Notes: generated from the letters alone by a model not told the origin. A stretch of 64,000 nucleotides of DNA from Gloeomargarita lithophora Alchichica-D10 (GCF_001870225.1 NZ_CP017675.1:1867791-1931790), one strand, 5' to 3'; counted from the first letter of the stretch, positions 46,223 to 56,377 are shown. Translations and numbers: made by a program.

Positions 46223-47503
46223 ATGCTGAACCCGCAGTTGAGTGATTTTGGTGCCACCATGAGCCGCCTGACCGGGGTGCGGGCGATCATGAAGGACATT
46301 GTGGAAACCCTGCAAGCCCGGGCGGGGGAGGATTTAATTAATCTCAGTGCGGGAAATCCGGTGATTTTGCCGGAGGTGGAGCAGTTGTGGCGGGACTGCA
46401 CCCGGGATTTGTTGGCCAGTCCGCACTACGGGGAGGTGGTCTGCCGCTATGGAGCCAGCCAGGGGTATCAGCCCTTGATTGAGGCGGTGGTGGCGGATTT
46501 TAACCAACGTTATGACCTGCACCTCACCCCCCGCAATGTGTTGATTACGCCGGGGAGTCAATCGTTGTACTTTTTTGCCGCCAATGCTTTTGGGGGCACG
46601 GGGCGGGAGATCGTTTTACCGCTCAGTCCTGACTACACGGGCTATGGGGGGATTTGTTTGGTGCCGGAATCCCTGCGGGCGGTGCGACCGGCCTTAGAAG
46701 TAGATGAGGCGGGGCATGAGTTTAAGTATCGTCCCGATTTTGACCAGTTGGAGTTTGGGGCGGAAACCGGCTGTGTGATTTTTTCGCGCCCTTGTAACCC
46801 GACGGGCAATGTGTTGTCAGAAGGCGAGGTGCGGCGGATTGCGGCCTTGGCGGCACTGCGGGAGATTCCGGTGTTGGTGGATGCGGCCTACGCAGCCCCC
46901 TATCCGGCCTTGAATTTTACCCCCATGAACCCGGTGTTTGCCCCCAACATTGTCCATTGCATTAGCTTGTCCAAAGCGGGTTTGCCGGGGGAACGGGTGG
47001 GGATTGCCATCGGCGATGAGGGGATTTTGCGGGCGATTGAGGGGTTTTTGACCAATGCCTGTATCCATGCGTCCCGGTATGGGCAGGCGTTGGCGGCGCA
47101 GGCGATTGCTTCCGGGGCGTTGGCGCATTTGTCTGAAACCGTCATTCGTCCCCATTATCAGCATAAGTTTACCGTCCTGGCGCAGGGGCTACGGGCGGGG
47201 TTGAGCCTGGATTTACCCTGGTTTTTGCACCGGGGCGAGGGGGGGGTGTTTGCCTGGTTGTGGTTGCGGGATTTGCCGATCAGCGATTGGGAACTGTACC
47301 AGGAACTGAAACAGGCGGGGGTAATTGTGGTACCGGGGCATACTTTTTTCCCCGGTCTGCGCCAGGAGTGGAGCCATGCCCGCCAATGTGTGCGGATCAG
47401 TCTTACCGCCTCGGTTCACGACATCGAGCGGGGGGTACAGCGTTTGACCCAGGTGGTGCAACGGGTAATGGCGTATCGAACCGTATCCAGCCTGGCATCC
47501 TAG
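46223..47503 (+). CDS. avtA: valine-pyruvate aminotransferase family protein
   Basis: The 426-aa class I/II PLP aminotransferase agrees with E. coli AvtA along its length. Visible blocks are LINLSAGNPVILPE, PGSQSLYFFAANAFGG, SRPCNPTGNVLSEGE, the PLP lysine in CISLSKAGLPGERVGIAI, and VPGHTFFPGL near the C-terminus. AvtA links valine and alanine pools. Cyanobacterial homologues may have other amino acid substrates. The length is normal. A MITE begins 15 bp after the stop. Confidence 0.88.
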   Translation: MLNPQLSDFGATMSRLTGVRAIMKDIVETLQARAGEDLINLSAGNPVILPEVEQLWRDCTRDLLASPHYGEVVCRYGASQGYQPLIEAVVADFNQRYDLHLTPRNVLITPGSQSLYFFAANAFGGTGREIVLPLSPDYTGYGGICLVPESLRAVRPALEVDEAGHEFKYRPDFDQLEFGAETGCVIFSRPCNPTGNVLSEGEVRRIAALAALREIPVLVDAAYAAPYPALNFTPMNPVFAPNIVHCISLSKAGLPGERVGIAIGDEGILRAIEGFLTNACIHASRYGQALAAQAIASGALAHLSETVIRPHYQHKFTVLAQGLRAGLSLDLPWFLHRGEGGVFAWLWLRDLPISDWELYQELKQAGVIVVPGHTFFPGLRQEWSHARQCVRISLTASVHDIERGVQRLTQVVQRVMAYRTVSSLAS

Positions 47504-47518
47504 CTGACCCAGGAACTA

Positions 47519-47675
47519 TAGCAATCTCATCTGATAGCTTGCGTGGCGATAGCGCAACGTGTCCGCAGGACATAGCCATTTTGTGAGCAAAGGTTTTATA
47601 CTTTCTATACTTAAAGAATCAAGGGTCGTAGGGCATCGCCACCCTGTTATTCACATAAATCGTCTGAGATTGCTA
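47519..47675. repeat. 157-bp TATAGCAATC-type MITE ending at the hicB start
   Basis: The left end TAGCAATCTCA and right end TGAGATTGCTA are exact inverted complements, flanked by TA (47517-47518 and 47676-47677). The right TA supplies the A of the hicB ATG. The interior has a CTTGCGTGGCGATAGC section and a degenerate core (GTCGTAGGGCATCGCCACCC). It has replaced whatever lay before the gene. Confidence 0.8.
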
Positions 47676-47676
47676 T

Positions 47677-47979
47677 ATGCGAACCCTCAATGACTATACA
47701 GTGGTGTTGCGCCCTGATAACAATGCCACTTTTGTGGCTTACGTTCCAGCAATTGCTGGCTGTCATGCTTGGGGAGCAACAATAGAAGAGGCACAAGCCG
47801 AACTGATCCACGTATTTGAGATGCTCCGGGACGAGTACCAACAGGCAGGGCAAGAATTACCCAAAGATGTTGAAATTGCAGAGCAAAAACCATTTATTAG
47901 AACTAATAAAAAGTCATCTCGCTGGAATGTAGAGATTCTGGAGAACCAAATTCGGGGGGTGCCCCCCTGCGACCGCTAA
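47677..47979 (+). CDS. HicB-family antitoxin-like protein with repeat-derived C-terminus
   Basis: The 100-aa product starts YTVVLRPDNNATFVAYVP and continues CHAWGATIEEAQAEL, the HicB RNase H-like fold, to about residue 70. HicB proteins neutralise HicA mRNA-cutting toxins. No hicA is adjacent on either side, so this is an orphan. Residues ~72-100 (FIRTNKKSSRWN... to CDR) are encoded by a reversed repeat copy at 47890-48001, so the natural C-terminus is lost. The start codon is formed at the edge of another repeat, and no ribosome site is visible. Expression is doubtful. Confidence 0.7.
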   Translation: MRTLNDYTVVLRPDNNATFVAYVPAIAGCHAWGATIEEAQAELIHVFEMLRDEYQQAGQELPKDVEIAEQKPFIRTNKKSSRWNVEILENQIRGVPPCDR

Positions 47980-48045
47980 TTTGCAACTTATAGAGGTGCC
48001 CTCTATTTATTAGAACTAATAAAAAGTCATCTCGGTGGAATGATA
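47890..48045. repeat. reversed GGACAC-type repeat plus a partial direct repetition
   Basis: From 47890 the complement of the right-end module runs through CATCTCGCTGGAATG, the GAGAACCAAATTCGG motif and the core GGGTGCCCCCCTGCGACC to the terminus TAGAGGTGCCC at ~48001. Then TATTTATTAGAACTAATAAA and CATCTCGGTGGAATG repeat the first 40 bases again. The first part encodes the hicB tail. Confidence 0.72.
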
Positions 48046-48046
48046 C

Positions 48047-48152
48047 TATAGCTAAGTAGAGTAAGGTTGTCGTCTCAAGATTTCGGAAAACCAATGCGGG
48101 GCGGTGCCCTGCGACCCATGTTATTATGTCAACCTTTACGTGTTTAGCTATA
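48047..48152. repeat. TATAGCTAA-type MITE (106 bp)
   Basis: TATAGCTAA (48047-48055) and TTAGCTATA (48144-48152) are perfect inverted ends. Between them are AAGGTTGTCGTCTCAAGATT, a core GGGGCGGTGCCCTGCGACCC and GTCAACCTTTACGTG. The copy at 29381 is homologous. A further core fragment (GGGGGAGGTGCCCTGCGACC) follows at ~48170-48190. Confidence 0.8.
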
Positions 48153-48232
48153 TTACCAAAAATTAAAGCCGGGGGAGGTGCCCTGCGACCCCAATTACGT
48201 CAACCAAGTTACCGCACCCTCCCAAATAACAA

Positions 48233-48286
48233 AGGCTCCTTAAGGAGCCTCCGCCGAAACATTTTTTTTGGTGTAGAAAATGTTTC
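48233..48286 (-). terminator. two perfect hairpins downstream of the L,D-transpeptidase gene
   Basis: AGGCTCCTTAAGGAGCCT (48233-48250) is a perfect palindrome; read on the minus strand it is followed by TTTGTTATTT. GAAACATTTT (48256-48265) and AAAATGTTTC (48277-48286) form a second stem with an 11-base loop. They lie 140-195 nt past the transpeptidase stop. A terminator is likely; a small structured RNA is possible. The rest of 48287-48427 shows no gene. Confidence 0.55.
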
Positions 48287-48427
48287 AGTCTTCAGAACGT
48301 CTTTACCGGATTTCCTCGACCCTTTTGGGTAACGGGATGTCATGGAATTGATCCACGTCTGCTACATCCTGATCTAAGCCTAGCGATAAAATCAGATATT
48401 TGTCACGCCCAGATTAAGTTATACCCG

Positions 48428-48886
48428 TCAACGTCTGACCCGCACGGGGGTTCCCAGTTCCACCAGGTTGAACAATTCCGCCACATCTTTGGGGTACATC
48501 CGCACGCACCCATGACTGATGGCTTTGCCCACGGTTTCCGGGTGGGGGGTGCCGTGAAAGCCGATTTCATCCACCCCATCGCTCCAAAACCCAATCCAAT
48601 GGCGACCGAGGGGATTGCTGGGGTGACCGGCGGGGATTTGCTTACTGCTGGTAAAACTTTGCCAGACCGGGTCTTTCACCTTCACGTCCACCACAAAATC
48701 CCCCTGGGGGGTTTCCCAGCCCGGTTTGCCCACCGCCACGGGATAGGTGCGCACAACCCGATTGTCCTGCCACACCTGTACCCGCCGTTGGCTGAGGATC
48801 AGTTCCAGCCAAACCTGAGCCATCGCCGGAGTGAGGGTGAGCCACCAAAAAAACAGGGTAAGGCCGGTGATGGGTCGCCAATTCAT
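48428..48886 (-). CDS. L,D-transpeptidase (YkuD domain)
   Basis: The 152-aa periplasmic enzyme has a signal peptide (MNWRPITGLTLFFWWLTLTP, cleavage after AMA) followed directly by a YkuD domain. Active-site residues lie in EIGFHGTP and AISHGCVRM, with the catalytic Cys in the second. The family makes 3-3 cross-links in peptidoglycan or attaches proteins to it. It is a minimal form without LysM or other binding domains. It is divergent from the gene at 48921, with 34 bp between. Confidence 0.9.
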   Translation of the reverse strand: MNWRPITGLTLFFWWLTLTPAMAQVWLELILSQRRVQVWQDNRVVRTYPVAVGKPGWETPQGDFVVDVKVKDPVWQSFTSSKQIPAGHPSNPLGRHWIGFWSDGVDEIGFHGTPHPETVGKAISHGCVRMYPKDVAELFNLVELGTPVRVRR

Positions 48887-48920
48887 CTGTCACAATAGAA
48901 CCGTACCGTTATCCCTAATT

Positions 48921-49241
48921 ATGGAACAGGACAATCTCCTGCGGCAATTGTTGCTCCTTGGCATTGGCACCACCGCCCTGGTGGTGGATAAGGTACGGGA
49001 GGTGGGGGACGAGTGGGTGCAAAATGGCCGCCTGCACCCGGAACAGGCCACCGCTTTGATCAATGATCTGGTGGTACGCCTGGCACAAAATGGCACCTGG
49101 GAAGCTCAAGCTCGCCGCCAAATGCGGGAGATTTTACGGGAGTTGGGGTTGGCGAATCAAACCGAAGTGGACGAACTGCGGGGACGGCTTGACCGTTTAG
49201 AACGGCAGGTGCGGGACTTGGAAAACCGCCTCTGGAATTAA
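48921..49241 (+). CDS. phasin-like coiled-coil protein (106 aa)
   Basis: The start at ATG 48921 gives MEQDNLLRQLLLLGIGTTAL, a short hydrophobic helix, followed by a helical region and a C-terminal heptad pattern (VDELRGRLDRLERQVRDLENRL). This layout resembles small phasin or polyhydroxyalkanoate-granule-associated proteins, but similar coiled-coil proteins exist in many cyanobacteria without granule genes nearby. The function is not claimed. The stop overlaps the convergent regulator gene by 4 bp. Confidence 0.7.
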   Translation: MEQDNLLRQLLLLGIGTTALVVDKVREVGDEWVQNGRLHPEQATALINDLVVRLAQNGTWEAQARRQMREILRELGLANQTEVDELRGRLDRLERQVRDLENRLWN

Positions 49242-50407
49242 CAAGCCACCGCTAGGGGTGCAACAATGGCTGGAGTGGCCGCCGGGATTAAGGTCTGCAC
49301 CACCTCCAAAACCCGTTCCGCCACCGGGGGCTTGGCCATAAAATCATTGGCACCGCAGAGTTTCGCCCGCACCCGGTCAATTACCCCCCCTTGCCCCGTG
49401 AGAATGACAATCGGCGTGGTCTGAAAAGCGGCACTTTTGCGTAAAAAGGTGCAAATCTCGTAGCCATTAGTCTCCGGCATCACCAAGTCTAAAAAAATTA
49501 ACGCTGGCTTACTTTGTAATAATACAGACAGGGAGCGCAGGGGGTCGGTGATGCTCAACATCGCATACCCCGCCGGTTCCAGGATGTGCCCCAAGGCTTG
49601 CGCCACCACCGGGCTGTCGTCAATACAGGCAATCACCGGGCGAGACTGGGGACGTTGGGGAGGCACCGCTTGTACCACGGGAGCGGCTAAATCCCCCACC
49701 TCCCGGAGCAGAACAATGCCCTCGTCAATAAACGTCCGCAGGGAACCCACCACCTGCTCCACCGGGCGACCCACTCGCTGGGCAATTTCCCACAGGGTAG
49801 AACGACCATCGAGTACCTGGGTCAAATGTTGATAGGCCGCCGCCGATACTAAATTTTTCAACTGTCCTGGCCGGTCAATCACCGGCACCCGCTCCAACCC
49901 CACCGGAATTAAGGACTGCCAACGGCGCACCTGCGTTTGACCCGCCTGCCACCAGTAGTCAACCTGGAGCAACATCCACCGTTGGGGGAGTTCCTGCCCC
50001 GCCTGCCACTTGATCTGGGGCGTGAGGCTACTTTTACGCTCCCAGGTCATCAAACATTCCCACAACGTCGCATCCGACCAGGCTCGCACCCAGGTTTGCG
50101 CCTCTTCCTTGCTAATATCCCCCTGCGCTAACCCCTGCGCCACCAGGCCATACTCCCAAGGCAAACCCGCTGTGACCCGTTGGGGTTTGGGACTATACCC
50201 CGGCCAATGCTGGGCCGACAACCGCCGCCAGCGCCGCACCGGATGCACCCCCCCCGTGGCATACACCACCCGCCCCATGAACAGATAAAACCACCAGCGG
50301 TGTTCTCCCAAAGTAAAGACAAAACAGCCGGTTTCCTGCTGTTGCTTTGCCCACATGAGACCCTTGAGTAATGGCTCTTGACCGATCATGACGACCCGCT
50401 CCTTCAT
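49238..50407 (-). CDS. PatA/PixG-type response regulator
   Basis: The 389-aa protein has a cyanobacterial N-terminal output-type region of ~250 residues (TGCFVFTLGEHRWWFYLFMG, then a winged-helix-like DGRSTLWEIAQRVGRPVE). A C-terminal receiver follows (~260-375) with CIDDSPVVAQ, the phosphoacceptor Asp in LIFLDLVMPETNG, LTGQGG and the Lys in FMAKPP. The receiver-at-C-terminus order is that of PatA, PixG and TaxP1, involved in phototaxis or heterocyst patterning. No che or pil genes are adjacent. An ATG six codons later is an alternative start. Confidence 0.85.
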   Translation of the reverse strand: MKERVVMIGQEPLLKGLMWAKQQQETGCFVFTLGEHRWWFYLFMGRVVYATGGVHPVRRWRRLSAQHWPGYSPKPQRVTAGLPWEYGLVAQGLAQGDISKEEAQTWVRAWSDATLWECLMTWERKSSLTPQIKWQAGQELPQRWMLLQVDYWWQAGQTQVRRWQSLIPVGLERVPVIDRPGQLKNLVSAAAYQHLTQVLDGRSTLWEIAQRVGRPVEQVVGSLRTFIDEGIVLLREVGDLAAPVVQAVPPQRPQSRPVIACIDDSPVVAQALGHILEPAGYAMLSITDPLRSLSVLLQSKPALIFLDLVMPETNGYEICTFLRKSAAFQTTPIVILTGQGGVIDRVRAKLCGANDFMAKPPVAERVLEVVQTLIPAATPAIVAPLAVAC

Positions 50408-50774
50408 CTTGGTTATAAATTGGTTACAAAACCACAGAAACTTCTGGGTAAACTTAATCTACCGAAGCCCCAACGATCTAACCACCGCAAAATCACCAAA
50501 CCTCCGTAAAAACCGCCCCCGCAGGGTTACGGAAACCCCTCCTGATTTGGCACCCAGAAACGATGTTCTAATCCCAAAAATCCTTCCAGATAGGGATTTA
50601 ATCCATTGTTTATAGAACAAAATAAATACACTGGTTTTGTTTAATTTTTGATTAAACTTTTATTAAAAAATTAGTATTACGATACAAATCCGTAATTTCA
50701 CCTGGAGTCCGGGGGTGGGGGATATTCCCCTGGGAATCTGCTAGGGTGATGGATGTGAGCCATTGCTCCCACAA
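50408..50774. other. divergent intergenic region (367 bp)
   Basis: No gene is visible. The middle is AT-rich (50630-50700), likely holding promoters in both directions. Two overlapping inverted repeats occur there: GTAT-TACG-ATAC (50674-50685) and TTACG-N9-CGTAA (50677-50695). A G/C-rich part with GGGGATATTCCCC follows at ~50727. None matches a binding-site consensus I know; GTA-N8-TAC for NtcA is not met. Confidence 0.4.
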
Positions 50775-51686
50775 ATGACCATGCTAGAGATGGGATTAAT
50801 TGAGCCGGATGAGTTATTGCGGCACTACCAAAACGGGAAGCGGGACTTTGGCCGGCTCAACCTGAGCGAAGCCGTTTTGATTCACATGGATTTATCCGGG
50901 GTCAACCTCCAGGGGTGTGGCCTGGTCTGGAGCAATGCCAGTGGTGCCTGTTTGCAAGGGGCTGACTTGAGCTTGAGCAATTGCACCAAGGTTAAGTTAA
51001 TTCAGGCGGATTTGCGGGATGCCAATCTGGCCGGTGCCAACCTGAGTGGGGCGGATTTGAGTTGGGCGAACCTCAGCGGGGCGAATCTCAGCGGGGCGGA
51101 TTTGAGCGAAGCGACTTTGAATGCGCCGGTATTGGAAGGGTGTAACTTCAGCCGGGTGAACCTGCGGGGGGCGAATCTGCGCAGTGTGAATCTCCAGGGG
51201 GCGGACTTGAGCGGGGCGGACTTGACGGGTTGCAACCTCAAGGAGGCACTTTTGGCGCAGGCCAGCATGACCCGGGTGCTATTGAGCGAGGCGAATCTCA
51301 GCGGCGTGAACCTGACGGAAGCCAATCTGACCCGTGCCTGCCTGACCCGGGTGACTTTAGTGCGGGCGGATTTGCGGGGAATTATCCTCAATGCGGCCAC
51401 CAATGTGCGCCGGGAAACCATCAGCGGTGCGACCTTGAACAACGCCATTTTTGTCGGGGCTTGTTTGCAGGGAGCCGACCTATCGGGTGCCAACCTCAGC
51501 CAAGCCAATTTCAGCGGAGCGTGTTTAGAAGGGGCGAATTTGGTGGGCGCAAATCTCACCCAGGCGAACCTGAGTGGGGCGGATTTCAGTGGCGCCGATT
51601 TGACCAAGGCGGACTTGGGGCGGGCGACCCTGGCGGGGGTAGATTTAAGCGGGGCGAAAATGCCCGATGGTTCCATCCGCAGTTAG
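50775..51686 (+). CDS. pentapeptide repeat protein (303 aa)
   Basis: After a short N-terminal segment ([20 protein letters not shown]), nearly the whole protein is tandem A(D/N)LxG pentapeptides, interrupted around residue 210 by [13 protein letters not shown]. This forms a right-handed quadrilateral beta-helix. Such proteins are abundant in cyanobacteria; some mimic DNA or sit in the thylakoid lumen, but most are uncharacterised. No signal peptide is seen, so a cytoplasmic location is likely. The start at 50775 is one of several close ATG codons, and an upstream TTG at 50763 is also in frame. Confidence 0.88.
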   Translation: MTMLEMGLIEPDELLRHYQNGKRDFGRLNLSEAVLIHMDLSGVNLQGCGLVWSNASGACLQGADLSLSNCTKVKLIQADLRDANLAGANLSGADLSWANLSGANLSGADLSEATLNAPVLEGCNFSRVNLRGANLRSVNLQGADLSGADLTGCNLKEALLAQASMTRVLLSEANLSGVNLTEANLTRACLTRVTLVRADLRGIILNAATNVRRETISGATLNNAIFVGACLQGADLSGANLSQANFSGACLEGANLVGANLTQANLSGADFSGADLTKADLGRATLAGVDLSGAKMPDGSIRS

Positions 51687-51759
51687 CAAGTTAGTTAAGT
51701 TAGCACCACCGCTACCCCAAGGTGATAATCTAGGAAAAACCTTAAATTATCCCAGCCCT

Positions 51760-51897
51760 ATGGAACTGATTTTACTTCTGGCCAAGCTCCCGGAAGCCTA
51801 CGCCATTTTTGACCCCCTCGTTGACATCCTGCCAGTGATCCCCATCTTTTTCCTGTTGTTGGCTTTTGTTTGGCAGGCCGCCATCGGCTTTCGCTAA
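51760..51897 (+). CDS. psbK: photosystem II reaction centre protein K
   Basis: This 45-aa precursor starts MELILLLA, and the mature protein begins [20 protein letters not shown], followed by [16 protein letters not shown]. This is the strongly conserved single-helix subunit near CP43 that helps bind plastoquinone and dimerise PSII. The N-terminal eight residues are removed. It follows the pentapeptide gene by 73 bp. The convergent eno gene ends 3 bp beyond it. Confidence 0.95.
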   Translation: MELILLLAKLPEAYAIFDPLVDILPVIPIFFLLLAFVWQAAIGFR

Positions 51898-51900
51898 CCC

Positions 51901-53373
<1,473 letters not shown>

Positions 53374-53807
53374 TAACCTTGAAAGCCAATACCTATAAGC
53401 CTTACAGTTGAACTGATGTAATAACCATGTGTAACGATAGTCCGATGCTCTAATGATAGGATTATGGGCTAGAAGGCACTAGAATCGGTTAGGTTGGGGT
53501 GAAGTTTAGTCCATAGGGTTGTCGGGCTACGTTTTAACTCACACATAAACAATTATTCAGGGACGGCTTTGACGATATGCTTCCAGATCATCAATTACAT
53601 CCAGGATTTCAATAAACTGAGAACCAAAATCAGTCAACGACGTTGCTGAATCCGGGTATGATACTAAAAAAACAGCATAGGGAAAACTCCGCCCACACCA
53701 AAGGTTGAATTAATGACGCACGTAAACTTCATACCTTAAATCAGCAACGCCCAATTTTGTAATCTAAGGGCTTGGGTTAGAGTAGGGGTAACCTCCACAC
53801 CATTGCG
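53374..53807. other. intergenic region with a possible gene remnant on the minus strand
   Basis: No intact gene is visible. On the minus strand, a frame without a start codon ends at 53557-53559 and is open back to about 53705. It would encode a tail such as FGSQFIEILDVIDDLEAYRQ, which has the helical, acidic look of a small antitoxin C-terminus. Position after a tRNA is typical for integrated DNA, but no integrase or duplicated tRNA end was found. Confidence 0.3.
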
Positions 53808-53810
53808 GTG

Positions 53811-54488
53811 ATGCGCTCCTTGCTGGCGACCGTATTCCGACCGGCTTGCCCCCTATGTACCCGTCCGGCGCAGGGCTGTTTTTGTATAGATTGTCAGCGA
53901 CAAATTCTCGCCACTCGATTGCCCCAACCGTGGCAGTTTTGGCACGGGGATTTACCCATAGCCGCGTGGGGACGCTATCGGGATACCCTGAAGCGGGTGC
54001 TGGGGGCACTGAAGTACAATAACCGCCCGGAACTCGCCCGTCCCTTGGGACACCATCTGGGGGAATTGTGGTTGACCGGGGGGCATGGGTTGCGGGAAAT
54101 GCCCCTGGTGGTGCCCATCCCCGTTCACCCTGATAAACGCCTGACCCGGGGGTACAATCAGGCGGAACTATTGGCAGCATCATTTTGTGAATTTATTGGC
54201 CTTAAATTGTCCAGTAATTTACTCCTGCGTCAAACCAATACCCAAGCGCAACATCATTTGTCGGTGCAGGCACGGGAAGCCAACCTGGCGACAGCGTTTG
54301 TGATGAATCCTCAACATCCCCGTCCCACGGCACCGGTATTGATTGTGGATGATATTTATACCACGGGAGCGACGGCACGCACGGCACAAACCGTATTGCA
54401 ACAGGCGGGATGTGCGGTGGTGGGAATTTTGGTGGTGGCCACGGGTAAAGCCGATATGCCCGCCAAATTAAAGCTACCGGCGAGATGA
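53811..54488 (+). CDS. comF: ComF-family phosphoribosyltransferase-like protein
   Basis: The 225-aa protein has an N-terminal zinc-ribbon pattern (CPLCTRPAQGCFCIDC), the middle block LKYNNRPELARPLG, VPIPVHPDKRLTRGYNQAELLA and the PRTase signature VLIVDDIYTTGATARTA. ComF proteins act in DNA uptake and transformation in competent bacteria, including some cyanobacteria. No other com gene is present. A GTG directly precedes the ATG, so the start could be three bases earlier. Confidence 0.9.
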   Translation: MRSLLATVFRPACPLCTRPAQGCFCIDCQRQILATRLPQPWQFWHGDLPIAAWGRYRDTLKRVLGALKYNNRPELARPLGHHLGELWLTGGHGLREMPLVVPIPVHPDKRLTRGYNQAELLAASFCEFIGLKLSSNLLLRQTNTQAQHHLSVQAREANLATAFVMNPQHPRPTAPVLIVDDIYTTGATARTAQTVLQQAGCAVVGILVVATGKADMPAKLKLPAR

Positions 54489-54517
54489 ACATCAAATTCC
54501 TCCACCGCAGGTGCTTT

Positions 54518-54646
54518 TGGTTTAGGGGCACCGCCCCCGGACTTGGTTCTCGGTAATATGGGCATTCCAGCGAGATAACTTTCTGCTGGTACAAATAAAT
54601 AGAGGTGTCCTGAATATCTGTTCGCTAATTGAGTAGGATTGCTATA
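54518..54646. repeat. composite MITE-like repeat carrying both right ends
   Basis: The core GGGGCACCGCCCCCGG is followed by ACTTGGTTCTCGG, the CCAGCGAGATAACTTTCTGC motif and the GGACAC-type right end AATAGAGGTGTCC (to 54610). TGAATATCTGTTCGCTAATT and the other right end GGATTGCTATA (54636-54646) come next. The left end is missing. Its last bases encode the end of the exonuclease gene. Confidence 0.75.
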
Positions 54647-55434
54647 TTCTCAATATCGAGTTCTAAAATCACCGGGGTATGGTCACTGGGTTGCTCCCAA
54701 CCGCGGGGTTCCCGGTCAATCCAGCAATTTTTTGCCCGAGAATGCAACCATGAACTAATCAAAATATGGTCAATTCGCCAGCCATGATTACGCCGAAAAG
54801 AACCGGCTCGGTAGTCCCACCAGGTAAATTGCTCTGACTCCTGGGAAAACCGGCGCAAACTATCCTGAAAATTTAGGCTTAAAAAATCCTCAAATGCTTG
54901 CCGCTCCGGGGGAGAAGCCATAATATGATCCTGCTTATTTTCTGGATTATAAATATCTAAATCCGTGGGCGCAATATTCCAATCGCCACACACACAGACC
55001 GGCAGCTTTAGGGAAGTAAAATGACTTAAATACTGATATAATGCCCGCAACCAACATAATTTATATTCATATTTTTCACTACCTATACTTTGACCATTGG
55101 GAACATAGACGTTGATAATTTCTATGCTTTGAATTTGTATATGAATTAAGCGTTTTTGTACATCCAAATCCCCTATCACTTCTGCGCCTAAAATAGGAGC
55201 AAATCCCACGGAAATAGCGGTGGGTTTAATTTTGCTAAGAATGGCTACCCCATTGTAGGATTTTTGCCCCGCAATCGCACAGGTATAACCGGGAAAAGCA
55301 TCCTGGGGAAATTGCTCATCCATAACCTTGGTTTCTTGCAAACATAAAACATCAACAGGATTTTTTTCTAACCACTGTTGAATATGCCCCAAGCGCATCC
55401 GAATTGAATTCACATTCCAGGTAGCAATTTGCAT
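54625..55434 (-). CDS. xth: exodeoxyribonuclease III / AP endonuclease
   Basis: This EEP-fold DNA repair enzyme cleaves at abasic sites and trims 3' ends. The 269-aa protein starts MQIATWNVNSIRMRL; the ATG at 55432-55434 is preferred to one six codons upstream. VLCLQETKV carries the metal-binding Glu, VYVPNGQ and VCGDWNIAPTDLDI the Tyr and Asp-Asn pair, and WRIDHILIS with SDHTPVILEL the final Asp-His. The last six residues (IAILLN) and the stop are encoded by a repeat, so the natural tail has been replaced; the active site is intact. Confidence 0.93.
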   Translation of the reverse strand: MQIATWNVNSIRMRLGHIQQWLEKNPVDVLCLQETKVMDEQFPQDAFPGYTCAIAGQKSYNGVAILSKIKPTAISVGFAPILGAEVIGDLDVQKRLIHIQIQSIEIINVYVPNGQSIGSEKYEYKLCWLRALYQYLSHFTSLKLPVCVCGDWNIAPTDLDIYNPENKQDHIMASPPERQAFEDFLSLNFQDSLRRFSQESEQFTWWDYRAGSFRRNHGWRIDHILISSWLHSRAKNCWIDREPRGWEQPSDHTPVILELDIENIAILLN

Positions 55435-55559
55435 GGTCAACCTGCGGGTCAATCAGCCGTAGTATAACCCGTTAAAGCCTAATTTTTTGTATTGTCCCCC
55501 GCTTGCCCTACGCTCGCCCTAAACTAGAGTCATGGGGTTCACAAGTGCAGGAATCAGTT

Positions 55560-56360
55560 ATGCCTTGGGGAATGGGTTTTGGGGTGACCGTGGTGGCCAT
55601 CTGGCTACTTGCGGGGCTAAAAATTGACCGGGAATACCAACGGGGGGTGATTTTTCGCCTAGGACGCTTGACAGGGATTCGTGGGCCAGGGTTGTACTGG
55701 ACTCTGCCGGTTATTGAACAAAAAGTCCAGGTGGATATTCGCACCAAAACCGTGGATATTCAACCCCAGGAAACCGTCACCGCTGATAGTGTGACCATCC
55801 GGGTAAATGCGGTTTTGTACTATCGAATTGTGGATGCTTCTAAGGCGATTAATCGGGTAGAAAATTACCAGCAAGCGGTGTATTTAGCTGCCCAAACTAC
55901 CCTGAGAAATGTGGTTGGTCAAAATATTTTAGATGATGTGTTGAAAAATCGGGATAAGGTGAATTTGCGTATCCAGGAAATTGTGGATGAAATGACCGAA
56001 CCCTGGGGTATTGATATTGAGCGGGTGGAGATGCGAGATGTGGAAATCCCCCTGGCGATGCAGCGGGCGATGGCCAAAGAAGCGGAAGCGGTGCGGGAAA
56101 AACGGGCCCGATTAATCAAAGCCGCTGCCGAGCAGGATGCTTCGGTGCAATTGGCTGCCGCCGCCAAGGAAATTAGCCAAAATCCCGCCGCTTTGGAATT
56201 ACGCCGCCTGCAAATGCTGACGGAAATTGGTGCCGAAAATAATACCACCACGATTATTATGGTGCCTGCGGATTTTGTGAATTTAGCCCAACGCTGGGCG
56301 GAATTTCCCCACGCTTCACCGGCGCAACATCAGCAGAAATTTACCAACGAAATGGGTTAG
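55560..56360 (+). CDS. SPFH/band 7 protein (slipin-type stomatin)
   Basis: The ATG at 55560 gives a 266-aa protein with an N-terminal membrane helix (GFGVTVVAIWLLAG) followed by the slipin signature EYQRGVIFRLGRLTGIRGPGL. The SPFH domain includes RTKTVDIQPQETVTADSV, and a coiled-coil segment rich in Ala and Glu follows. Bacterial slipins form oligomers in membrane microdomains, usually next to an NfeD protease-like gene. NfeD is not visible here. An upstream TTG extends the frame, but that part is not conserved-looking. Confidence 0.9.
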   Translation: MPWGMGFGVTVVAIWLLAGLKIDREYQRGVIFRLGRLTGIRGPGLYWTLPVIEQKVQVDIRTKTVDIQPQETVTADSVTIRVNAVLYYRIVDASKAINRVENYQQAVYLAAQTTLRNVVGQNILDDVLKNRDKVNLRIQEIVDEMTEPWGIDIERVEMRDVEIPLAMQRAMAKEAEAVREKRARLIKAAAEQDASVQLAAAAKEISQNPAALELRRLQMLTEIGAENNTTTIIMVPADFVNLAQRWAEFPHASPAQHQQKFTNEMG

Positions 56361-56377
56361 TTTGTGGGATACTTCTA

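Noticed and set aside
50674-50685. NtcA site GTA-N8-TAC
   Set aside because: The spacing between GTA and TAC is six, not eight.
51002-51676. 224-codon minus-strand frame across the pentapeptide gene
   Set aside because: A mirror of the 15-bp coding repeats; the encoded KSAP/RFAP series is an artefact.
50775-51686. Tandem DNA repeat or CRISPR-like array
   Set aside because: The period is the 15-bp coding unit of pentapeptide repeats, with no conserved repeat-spacer structure. No CRISPR array was seen in the window.
53374-53807. Integrated element next to tRNA-Pro
   Set aside because: No integrase gene and no repeated 3' end of the tRNA were found; only a vague gene remnant is present.
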